This document shows, piece after piece, positions 49,827-58,908 of a DNA stretch of 64,000 nt. The notes below the pieces were generated by a model. That model worked only from the letters and a program-made list of their open reading frames with translations, made no database searches and was not told where the DNA came from. The position numbers were made by a program, and so were the translations under genes. The stretch is taken from positions 2,666,001 to 2,730,000 of the forward strand of contig CP012817.1 of the NCBI GenBank assembly GCA_001936135.1, read 5' to 3'. Origin of the DNA: Saccharomycopsis fibuligera x Saccharomycopsis cf. fibuligera (Eukaryota; Ascomycota; Saccharomycetes; Ascoideales; Saccharomycopsidaceae). Numbering within the stretch: position 1 is the stretch's first letter; each line of letters begins with the position of its first letter.

Positions 49827-51193
49827 ATGAACGTCTACGCCAGTTTGCAAAACGACACTTCATACAAGACCATTGAGCTTGAGCCCGAGCTACTAGACAT
49901 TGTCACCAGGAAGCAGGAACCGTATGTGTTAGCTCAGCGAGTCTGACAGGCCAGCCGGACCACCACCGGTGGCCGTTGTTTTCGCGTCATTTTTTGTTGA
50001 GGGTGTCCGAAAGCGGAAAATCAATTTTTCAACATTCGAAAAGCAAAGCGCTAACGCGTCGCAGGCTCTATTTCAAGGCACCAGACAGCAGCAACGGCTT
50101 TGCGGTGCTATGCACCAAGAACCAAACGTTCCAGCTCAAGAGAAAAAACCACTCGAACACCGTGATTGCCGCGTACCATGAATTCAGCAAGCACGATGCA
50201 GGCTACAGCGAGGAAGCCAACACCTACGATCTCGGGCAGGCCGACGTCGCCAGCAAGAAAATTGTCGGGGTGGCTTCGTTTGATTCCGACTTCGAGTGCA
50301 GTTTGAGCAGGGGGACAATCGACACAACGGACTTGCCGGTCTACAGCGGCCAGGTGGGGTTCCGGCCGAACGAGTACCAGAAGAAGGTCTCTGTGGCCGA
50401 GCTACGGGACAACTCGCCGATTTCCGAGAGCGAGTTTGAGCAGGTGTTCAGCGACTTGAAGGGGTCGGAAGTCAACGGTGAGTGTGCTTGAGCGCCAGTT
50501 TGCACGCCGAGTCACCGGCGGGCAGTGTAAGGGTATACCACAGAAGACCACCATACTAACAGCGCAGGATACGCATGCATACTCTCGGACAGGTTCACGC
50601 GCGAGGTGCTCGACGTCATCATCGTCACCATTCTCGCCACCACCGGGGACTTCAGCTCGATATCGGTGGCCGGGCTCTGCGAGAGCATCGGCGACGCCAG
50701 CAAGTTCAGCCCCAGCGTGGTGCAGACGGTGGTGGCCAAGTTTGCCGCCGCCGAGGCTGCCGCCGAGGCTGCCGCCGAGGCCGGGTCCTCGCCGCGCCGG
50801 TACGCGTTGGACGAGAAAGCGGTAGCCACCTGGTATGGCGTTGAGGCGTTGAAGCAGCACGCCAAAAAGCTCATTGCGCCGGGCGAGTTCCTCATCAAGT
50901 GGAAGGGCATGTTTCCGCAGTTGTACAGCGTCCCCATCGAGCTAAGCTGGCTCCGCGGGTACTTTGCGCGGCCGCTACGCAACCGGATCCAGTACTTTCC
51001 CAAGCACTTTCTCTCTGCGGACGCGAAGGAGAGGTTCAGAGAGTTGTTTGCGGTGCAGAGCTCGTGGGACTTGGACGAGATTGCCCCGTTTGTCGACGAC
51101 TTGAACGTGAAGAGGCTCAAGATCGACAAGTTCATCATCAAGTACGCCAGAAAGCGAAACGAGGGCAGGAAGGTGGTGGTGACCGCAAGGTGA
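49827..51193 (+). CDS. DCC1: Sister-chromatid cohesion protein Dcc1, two introns
   Basis: Exons are 49827-49921, 50065-50477 and 50568-51193; introns are 143 nt (GTATGT, CTAAC, GCAG) and 90 nt (GTGAGT, TACTAAC, CGCAG). The product is 377 aa, against 380 aa in S. cerevisiae. Splicing restores YKTIELEPELLDIV, LYFKAPDSSNGFAVLCT, KRKNHSNTV, ACILSDRF, the winged-helix block FLIKWKGMFPQLY...LRGYFARPL, then KERFRELFAVQSSWDLDEI and the C-terminal YARKRNEGRKVVVTAR (yeast ...GKKTVVTSR). Dcc1 joins Ctf8 and Ctf18 in the alternative clamp loader that loads/unloads PCNA during cohesion establishment. Odd features are a strong GC bias unlike most neighbours, an Ala/Glu repeat AAAEAAAEAAAEAG in exon 3, and a stop codon inside an 11-bp tandem repeat. 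Confidence 0.93.
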
Positions 51194-51216
51194 CCGCAAG
51201 GTGACCGCAAGGTGAC
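51178..51216. repeat. 11-bp tandem repeat across the DCC1 stop codon
   Basis: GGTGACCGCAA occurs three times in exact tandem (51178-51188, 51189-51199, 51200-51210) followed by a partial, slightly changed copy. The DCC1 stop TGA (51191-51193) lies in the second copy, so the last codons (VTAR) have been locally duplicated into the 3' UTR. Confidence 0.9.
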
Positions 51217-52202
51217 GGCGCTGCCCCGAGACCTGTCCTGCTGCTGGCTTCGGCCACTGGTGGAGCCGACGTCCAGTTAGCTGCTCTACGGGCCGCTTTG
51301 ATGTCATAAAGTGCGGCTCTTTGAAGTGCGGCTCTTTTACATTGAATGTCACAGAACCAACATAGCATGTCCTTTTTATATTTTCCGACTCCATGTAGCC
51401 TCTGACGCCAGCGGCCGGTCCTCGCGCCTGCCCTCGCACCGGCCCTCGCACCGGGGGCGGGGCGAGAAGACGGTGCTGATGCTGGTGCTCGCTGTTGTCG
51501 TATAGTAAATAGTTGTCGGTTGCGGCCCTGCGACGAGCGCCGGTGCGAGCCGCGGAACGGGGATGTACAGTTGGCAAAACGCGGGGCGCTATGTCCAGCG
51601 CAAAACGAAGCACACGTAGGCACAGACACGCGACGGCCACAGCGACGGCGGCAGCGACGGCGGCAGCGACGGCGACATGGTCCGGGAGGCGATTAGTGAT
51701 CAAAGGGCACACGGACTGGTGGTCCGGCGCGTCGCTGGCTGGTGTTGCGGTGCTGTGTTGCCGGAGTTATTTTGTTCGGCTTGATTCGGTCTGATCTTGT
51801 TTTACTTTTTTTTTTTTTTCCTCTTCTTTTCTGCGTACAAATTTTTCCTTTTGATTTTCGTTGGTTTTCTGCGACAGAGAAAAAATATTTTCTTTCAGCT
51901 CTGCGCCGAACAAGCAAATCGACGACAACAACAACAGCAGCAGCAGCAACAACAACAACAACAACAACAACAAACGGCAGCAGTGGCCCATGGGCCACCG
52001 CCGCCGCTGTAAGCTTGCGCCCGTAGCCCTTGTATCACGCGCCCGTGGCTGAACGAGCCCATTGGCCGCACAGCACCACCGCAGCACGAGTGTAGAGCGA
52101 GCGAGTGTCTGTCTTCGCCGGCCAGTGTGCAGCCCAGGCGTCGATTGCTGTTGTCCAGGTAAGGGTGCGCTCGTCTTCTTTCTTTCTTTCTGTCTTTCTT
52201 TC

Positions 52203-52233
<31 letters not shown>

Positions 52234-52693
52234 GCTGCTCAATCAGCACATCCTCCAGACACACAAGAGACAGCACAGAAACAGAAAAAAAAAAATTTTT
52301 TTCTTTTCTCGTCATTGCCATCCTCACCGCCTTCCCCTTGCTCTGCTCCTCCTAGACTCCCTCCAGCTGCTGCTCCTCTGCTCCTGTACACATTGTCTGG
52401 CCCCACCCTGGTCTCTTCTGCTGTTGCGCTTTTCGTCGTCTCTCGCCATCCGCAGTCCCAGCACCACCATAGCGCTGCCGCCCCAACCCAAGCCTGCTCA
52501 GCCACCGCCTAACCACAGTTAGCCACAAACAACAGCAACAGCAACAGCAGCCGCACTTCCTCCCTTGGATGATCTCGCCGCGCCCATAGTACCGCTGCCC
52601 GTCCACCGCCCTTCCATTTCGACACTCTTTCAGCGTGCTGGAACTCTCGCACTCGCTCGTCATCGTCCTTCTGCTCCTCCTGCCAGCGTATAA
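51194..52693. promoter_or_regulatory. Long, repeat-rich RFX upstream region
   Basis: 1.5 kb, GC-rich at first, with many short tandem repeats. A 15-bp unit AAGTGCGGCTCTTTG is repeated at 51307-51337. GCAGCGACGGCG-type repeats lie at 51638-51675, a CAA/CAG array at 51925-51975, and (TTTC)n at 52176-52230. It should hold the DCC1 3' end and a long promoter/leader for the RFX gene, as is common for yeast regulators. Open frames on both strands follow the repeats; none resembles a protein. Confidence 0.5.
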
Positions 52694-55600
52694 ATGCCTG
52701 CCGACAGCCATTCTCTCGACAAGAACAATGATCCCCAATCGTCCCGCAGCAACTACAGCAGACCGGCCAGCGGTAGCCGCCAGCAGCAGTCAGATCTCCA
52801 CAACGCTATCCTCTCCAATATAGCCGCCACTCAGCAGCGTCTGCAGCACCAGCTGGCCCACGCGCATCCAAACTACCAGTTTCTCCCCTACGTCCACCAG
52901 GACCAAAACGGCCAGTTTCAGAGCCCTGTTGCGGGCGCTGACTTCCAGCAGCTCTCCTCTCAGAACACGTTCCACCAGCACCAGCACCAGCACCAGCACC
53001 AGCACCAGCACCAGCACCAGCACCAGCACCAGCACCAGCAGCACAACCGCATCATGTCCCACGACAACAGAATAGTGTCTGATCCGGTAGTCAATCCGTA
53101 CCAGTTCGCTCACCATCAGCAGTCACAGCCGCGGGTTCTGCTGGCGCTGCTGGCGCTGGCGCTGGCGCCGCCGCTGCTGCTGCTGCTGCTGGTGGTGGCT
53201 GCTGATCCCTCTCACAATCTCCACCTCCACCAGCACCAGCACCAGCACCAGCACCGCGTTCCTATTCAAAGAGCCACTCTGTCGTCAGCCGTCCCAATGG
53301 CTGCCATGCCACCTGCTGCCACTTTCACAATGAACCGCCAACAACCGCTTTCAGCCGCAAGCGCAAGCCCCGCCAGCACTGTGCCAAGCTCCTCGCTAGC
53401 CCAAACTGCCATGCCAGCGCCTGCTATCATGTCAGGCACAATGTATCATCACCAACAGCCGCTCGCCATTGAAACAAAAAAAAAGCGCAACGTCAAAGAG
53501 CCGTCCCAGTCTGACCTCGACTTGAAAGTCCTCATTAACAACGTCGACCAGTTTTCTCTCAAGGATCTTGCCTCGCTAATCAGACAGTTGGAGGTAGATG
53601 GTGGCATCATAGAAAAAAAGTCCAAGCTCAATGACAAGAAGCAAAGCATTACGAAAGTCGCCCCCATTGATGGCAGCGGTGATTCTCAGGAAACAAAGCT
53701 AGACACCCAGCAGTTTAAACAGATTTTGCTATCTTTGCCCGCCGCAAAACGGCAGCAATTGTTTGGTACTGCGTGGCTCAGGAAAGCTTGCAAAGTCTCC
53801 AACGAGTCGCATGTCCCCAGAAACAGAATTTTTGCCAAATATGTAACCATTTGTGCTGATCATGGGGTGCCTTCGCTATCGCCAGCTCCTTTCGGCAAAT
53901 TGTTAAGAATGATATTCCCATTCATCACAATCCACAGATACGGTGTTAGAGGTCAAAGTAAGTACCACTATTGCGGAATTCAGTTGATTGAAAACGAAAG
54001 CGCCTCGGAAGTGGCATCCCCTTTGAAAAGTGTCTTTGATGGAATTGATTCGGCAATCACATCACTGACTCAGTCACCGTTGTATTCTGCTACTCAATTG
54101 AGTCCTGCTTCAACGGTTTGCTCATCCTTTACTGGCCCATCAATGCTACAATTCCCGCCACATGCTTCTGCGTCTTCCAGATCTGCATCTGCATCTGCCT
54201 CAGCAGCAGCTCTCTCTGCCAGTCTCACTGATTACTGCGAGGATCCAGGAATGAAGTTCACTGAAAATTTGCTCTCCCAATTAGAAACCTTTGGCACGTC
54301 AGTGAACGCCGAAGAAGAGCTCCACTTGTTCCTAAAGTTACCTTCAATCGAACCATTTTTGCCATCCTCGGAACCTTCCAATAGTGACATTGCCGCGACT
54401 TTGTACTCATTGTACAAAAGCCACTGTACGTCGGTGTTTGAATCGCTAAGATACATGAAACTCAAAACTTTGCAAAAATCGCTAAACATGTTTCAACGGT
54501 CATTGACCAATCCAGTCTTCAAGCTATATACCAGCGAACCAGTAATGAAATGGGTGCAAAAATCCGACATTATCATGTATCAAAGCATCTTGAAAATGTT
54601 GGGCAAGCTCACCCTTCAAGAAGTTCCTGTGCATGTTCTTAAGCAGTTGAAGCATATTTCAAACGTTTATCCAACATTGCTTGCGGAAAGCTTGGTCAAT
54701 TTGCCCAAAAGATTATGTTACTTGAAGCTAACTTCAGCAAAGAAATTTTGCAACTTGATGGCTAAAATCGTGGAAATTTCTCAACTTTGTGCTAAGATTG
54801 GTGGCTTTATTGGCAGTAGTAGCGCTGATGCTAACGTAGCTAAAGCATTGTACCATTCATGGACTGATAACGTTAATGCTACAGATATCGTATTGCAAGA
54901 TTTTGCCTTCCATGACAGTAATGCAGAGATTCTCATTAAAGTTTTCAGTCATGAACTCCCAAATCTTCTACTCGCTGAACCTAGTTCTAATCCTACTGAA
55001 AAAGTATCTACTAGTGACACCCCTTCAACAACTACCAAGTTGGAAGGACTAATTTTCAAATGGCTAAGCTATATCAGTTCGCTACCTTCAAGAATCCACA
55101 ACATTTCTCCCAAAATTTTTGCTCTTCTTTTTAACAATCTATTAGATTCTGCACTCAAATCAATTTTCTACATTGATGAGCAATCTTTTGTTGCATGGTG
55201 GAGTATCAAAAGTTGGTTAATTGAATGGTTAAATTGGTACGGTGAATTAGGTGGGTTTTTGGCAATGTTTGAAAATGAACATGCAAATGAAGCATTAATA
55301 AACAGTCTTGCTAGTGCGGGAGAAGAGTTGATGCGGTCTACAGACACGTTAGAGTCATTAATGGAGTCAACAATGATGAAAGGTGATGTTTCTGCTAATA
55401 CCACTACACAGACTACTAACACAGACTTGGGCAATTTTAGTTCTGTTAACAGTCGTCCTGACTTAACTCAGAATAATGACAGTAGTATTTTAAGTATTCA
55501 TCATAATGAAAATGATAATATCAATGTTGACGTTAACGTTTCAACAACTAGTAATACCATCACGAATCACCATCAAAGCCATAGCAATGGTAAAAACGTC

Positions 55601-55924
55601 AACAATTTGGATAACATTAATCATTTGAATAACCTCAACAACGTCAACAACATAAATAATCATCTTGGTAATCCTAATGGCGTAAACAATACTGATGAAG
55701 AAAATCAAACTGAAGAAATTGTCCCACGTTCATTTAATGGCGATGCCACTACAGGTCCCAACAACAACACTAATGATAATATCAATGTCAGCGGAGATAG
55801 TAACACTAACTCTAATGCTAATGGAGATGGAAATGCTAACGATGATGGAAAAATTCCAGTGGACTTGTTGGGTGGGTATTTTGGCCCCGTTGACGAAAAG
55901 GAATTGATGGCGTTTTTTTCGTGA
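52694..55924 (+). CDS. RFX-family transcription factor (Rfx1/Crt1; Candida RFX2-type)
   Basis: A 1076-aa DNA-binding regulator. The RFX winged-helix domain lies at ~355-430: TAWLRKACKVSNESHVPRN, YVTICADHGVPSLSPAPFGK, RMIFPFITIHRYGVRGQSKY then HYCGI. The yeast relative Crt1 represses ribonucleotide-reductase genes until DNA damage; in Candida the RFX2 protein also affects filamentation. The N-terminus is disordered, with (His-Gln)n from CACCAG arrays (52973-53040 and 53226-53255) and, between them, 12 in-frame CTG codons (53138-53191) that are Ser under the CUG-Ser code. The C-terminal half carries the RFX extended/dimerisation-like helices, then an Asn-rich tail. GC content falls from the 5' to the 3' end. 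Start is the first ATG of the frame. Confidence 0.92.
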   Translation: MPADSHSLDKNNDPQSSRSNYSRPASGSRQQQSDLHNAILSNIAATQQRLQHQLAHAHPNYQFLPYVHQDQNGQFQSPVAGADFQQLSSQNTFHQHQHQHQHQHQHQHQHQHQHQQHNRIMSHDNRIVSDPVVNPYQFAHHQQSQPRVLLALLALALAPPLLLLLLVVAADPSHNLHLHQHQHQHQHRVPIQRATLSSAVPMAAMPPAATFTMNRQQPLSAASASPASTVPSSSLAQTAMPAPAIMSGTMYHHQQPLAIETKKKRNVKEPSQSDLDLKVLINNVDQFSLKDLASLIRQLEVDGGIIEKKSKLNDKKQSITKVAPIDGSGDSQETKLDTQQFKQILLSLPAAKRQQLFGTAWLRKACKVSNESHVPRNRIFAKYVTICADHGVPSLSPAPFGKLLRMIFPFITIHRYGVRGQSKYHYCGIQLIENESASEVASPLKSVFDGIDSAITSLTQSPLYSATQLSPASTVCSSFTGPSMLQFPPHASASSRSASASASAAALSASLTDYCEDPGMKFTENLLSQLETFGTSVNAEEELHLFLKLPSIEPFLPSSEPSNSDIAATLYSLYKSHCTSVFESLRYMKLKTLQKSLNMFQRSLTNPVFKLYTSEPVMKWVQKSDIIMYQSILKMLGKLTLQEVPVHVLKQLKHISNVYPTLLAESLVNLPKRLCYLKLTSAKKFCNLMAKIVEISQLCAKIGGFIGSSSADANVAKALYHSWTDNVNATDIVLQDFAFHDSNAEILIKVFSHELPNLLLAEPSSNPTEKVSTSDTPSTTTKLEGLIFKWLSYISSLPSRIHNISPKIFALLFNNLLDSALKSIFYIDEQSFVAWWSIKSWLIEWLNWYGELGGFLAMFENEHANEALINSLASAGEELMRSTDTLESLMESTMMKGDVSANTTTQTTNTDLGNFSSVNSRPDLTQNNDSSILSIHHNENDNINVDVNVSTTSNTITNHHQSHSNGKNVNNLDNINHLNNLNNVNNINNHLGNPNGVNNTDEENQTEEIVPRSFNGDATTGPNNNTNDNINVSGDSNTNSNANGDGNANDDGKIPVDLLGGYFGPVDEKELMAFFS
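52973..53040. repeat. CACCAG hexanucleotide array in RFX coding region
   Basis: About eleven near-perfect tandem CACCAG units encoding alternating His and Gln. A second, shorter array is at 53226-53255. Length is likely variable between strains. Confidence 0.9.
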
Positions 55925-57406
55925 ATGACACTATGGAGTACTTGATGATTCTTTGAGATGATAAAGATAATTGGAATGATTGTTCATTGCGTAAAAACGA
56001 AAAAATACAAGCGTGGAAGAACTAAAACAGATTGGATTTATAACTAGTAATCAAAAGCTGAAAAGAGAAAGAAAAGAAGAATTAAAAGTTTAAAATTGGG
56101 ATTAAAATTGTTGTTTAGTTGCTGTTCTTGTGTTTTTGAAACATGATCATGTTATGTGGTACTATAATGTTGCGTATTCAACGCTGCATAATAGAGACTG
56201 CATAATGGACACTGCCCAATAATTCTTGGATGGCATCCTGCATTTAGAATAGCTGTTGTTACTGCTGCCATTTTCATCATCAATATCGTTGTCATTATCA
56301 TTTTTATTCTCATAACCAACATTTTTCGCTCTTTTATGGTTGTGTTATTGAGTAAAGTTAAGTCATATAATTATGTTTTATGTCCTTTATCTCCTTTTGC
56401 ATTTCAATTTAAAAAAAAAACTTTTCTGTTTTATAAAAAAAAAAACTTTTTTATTCTTTATTATATTATTATTTTATTATATTATTTTATTATATTATTA
56501 TATTATTATTTTTATCATTTTATCATTTTTATCATTTTATCATTTTATCATTTTATCATTTTATCATTTTATCATTTTATCATTTTACCGTTTGATAGTC
56601 ATCAGTTAATTATTTTGCTCATTCATTTATTCATACATTCATTCGTTCGTTCATTCGTTCGTTCATTCATTCACTCTTCATCTCATCTGTTCATTTATTC
56701 ATTCATTCGATCGTATAATTATCTAATCTTTTGATTTGTTAATTCTTCGATCCTTTGACCCTTTATTTGATTGATTTCTAACCATTTTAATCAACCAATG
56801 AGAAGAAAATTAGTCATTTCCATTGTCATTATCACAATCATCATCACAATTCTAACGCTAGTTGTAATTATCATCATTCATTGCTTTTTTCTATCTTTTT
56901 TCTAGCTTCTATTGTCTTTTTAACTTTTTCTATTGTCTTTTTAACTTTTTCTATTGTCTTTTCATACTCTAATGTTTTTTCTTCTAATTTTTAATTGCGT
57001 TCATTCATTTACTGTCATACTACACAACTATTATAATATCTATAATCATCTGTTCATATTTCATATTATACTTTCGTAATATATATTCTGTAGTAGTTCA
57101 TGAGTGATATATATGCAAACAAAGTCAAAGAACAGTTAGTGGTTTTGGCATATGTGTAACAGCATGCACCTTGCGTTTTAAATTAAGAAAAAGAAAAAAA
57201 TAGAAATCGAAATAAAAACTAAATAGAATAATAAGTACTAAAAAATACGCTACACAATGACGGCTATTTCTGTCAATTGCAAACCGATTTGAAGTACTTC
57301 CAAAGCAAATGAACACCATATAGTATATGATTAAATGTAAGATTTTAGCAAGTCACGACAACATACAAATTAATTTTTGTGATAAGTGTAAATCATTTCA
57401 CAGAAC
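55925..57406. repeat. 1.5-kb low-complexity convergent intergenic region
   Basis: Between the 3' ends of the RFX gene and PBA1. It contains TATTATTTTAT-type runs (56455-56510), an ATCATTTT octamer array (~56513-56588), ATTC/GTTC tetramer repeats (~56625-56710) and a 21-bp unit TTCTATTGTCTTTTTAACTTT repeated about 2.7 times (56908-56964). Frames here are Phe/Ile/Tyr repeats and are not genes. Confidence 0.75.
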
Positions 57407-58420
57407 CTATATGTACATTCCAGAAGTAACATAACTATTCAAGTTTGATCTCTTCACAATGTTTTCAGTGAACAATTCGCGCTTTGATTCATTAAATTGG
57501 AAAACTTCCGAAATTACTTTCGTCACCGCAATCACCGAATCATTATTAATTCTTTCAAAACTAGCAGCTCCTTCAGAATCTAAAATCAAATTGATGGCCC
57601 TTATGCCATTAAGAGTAGCAGCTGACATTATCAGGGCAGTTATGCCCGATATGAAATGTGGCGGCCTCAAGTTGCTGATTTGTTCAAATATAGAAGGGTT
57701 AAAGTGAGGTGTATCAGATAATGAGATGATTGATTTTGGTATGCTAGCAATATTGGACAATTTGCCAATAGATTCATTATAATTCAAAGTGCATGGTGAA
57801 ATAAGTAACATCTCTTTTGGCTGCCAGGCTTGCACAATGTGCTTACTGAGTTGATTAGTGGTGATAGGATGAGATCCAGTCAAGTTTGGTACAACAATGA
57901 CATTGACTTGGAATTCTTTAATTCGCATAACGTCAATGGCAAATGGCTTAAATGCTTCGTTAGGAGCAACAGCGGAGTACAATTGCTCGTCTTCTAAGTA
58001 ACTGAATTCTTCATCTTCATTCCCATCATCATCATCAATTAACATCTGCTTTTGCCTTTGCTTTTGAAATATAGTGGCATCCTTCTTAATGAAAATGGTG
58101 GCGATCACTTCAGTTTCCGCTGGCAATGAATCAAGAATGAATTTCAAATTGTAAGGCAAAACAAGCAATGGATTCAGTTTATCAGTTGCAAATATGGTAT
58201 CGTCTTTAGCCTGTGTTTCAATTGTGGATAAGTAGTTCTGGTAGCTTGGTTGTTGTTGCTGATGTTGAATAATCTCGTCGTTGTTGTCAAATTCTGACAA
58301 TTTATGTCTCGGCGTACGTTCAAATTCAGACCATGGTTTGAACTAAGTGCAAACGGTTAATATGTCGCAATACCAAAAATGGAACATTAAATAGCACGAA
58401 AGCGCCATACATACAATCAT
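57407..58420 (-). CDS. PBA1: Proteasome assembly chaperone Pba1, one intron with a 6-nt first exon
   Basis: Exon 1 is 58415-58420 (ATGATT only); the intron is 58343-58414 (72 nt, GTATGT donor, ATTAAC branch, TTAG acceptor); exon 2 is 57407-58342. The product is 313 aa. Splicing gives MIFKPWSEFERTPRHKLSEF, which lines up with yeast Pba1 (MLFKQWNDLPEPKHLLDL). The C-terminal half, RPPHFISGITALI...LILDSEGAASFERIN, and the end SGMYI also match, including the HbYX-like C-terminus that docks on the alpha ring. With Pba2 it escorts half-proteasomes in 20S assembly. The middle holds an acidic insert (DDDDGNEDEE). To my recollection the S. cerevisiae gene also has a 5' intron. Confidence 0.88.
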
Positions 58421-58908
58421 CTTATAAAATATCTATGACAACTGGTTGGTAAAAGTCTTCAAAGAATACTATTCGCCAAATACATCACCTTTGGTTGTCT
58501 TCTTCAGTATGCAGAATCAGAGCATCGCTGGGAATTTGAAGTATTGGGCGGGTAATACTATTTTTAGCTCTCGTCGTTTGTGGATTTTTTCCTTTCCTAG
58601 CTAGCGCTTATTTTTTTGCTTTTCCTTCAAAAGAGAAATAAATATAAAAAAATGTAAAATCAGTTTTTAGAGAAGAGCATTGTTTGGATGGTGTGAAAAC
58701 TTGATTCTGAGTATTTGTATTTGTTATATACACTAGCATTTATCATTCACTTTCCAGTAATCAGCGCTTTTCTTACAGCTATATATTGAATCACAAGTTG
58801 CAACTGCACTCTCCCCATACACCATACAAGTAGACATAAAGTTTATAAAGTTAGGGAAAATAATAGTATAACTAGGTAGAACCACAAGATAACATATTCA
58901 AAAATAGA
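58421..58908. promoter_or_regulatory. PBA1 / THP3 divergent promoter
   Basis: 488 bp, AT-rich. No Rpn4-type GGTGGCAAA site was found for the proteasome chaperone gene. Nothing else stands out. Confidence 0.45.

Noticed and set aside
51513-52512. Several 60-185-codon frames upstream of the RFX gene
   Set aside because: They follow CAA/CAG, CGACGG and TTTC repeats in all frames; none looks like a protein.
53138-53200. Leu-rich hydrophobic segment that would be predicted as a transmembrane helix in the RFX factor
   Set aside because: Arises only if CTG is read as Leu; with CUG-Ser it is a hydrophilic Ser/Ala stretch.
56336-56734. 132-codon Phe/Ile/His-rich frame after the RFX gene
   Set aside because: Translation of T-rich simple repeats in a convergent spacer.
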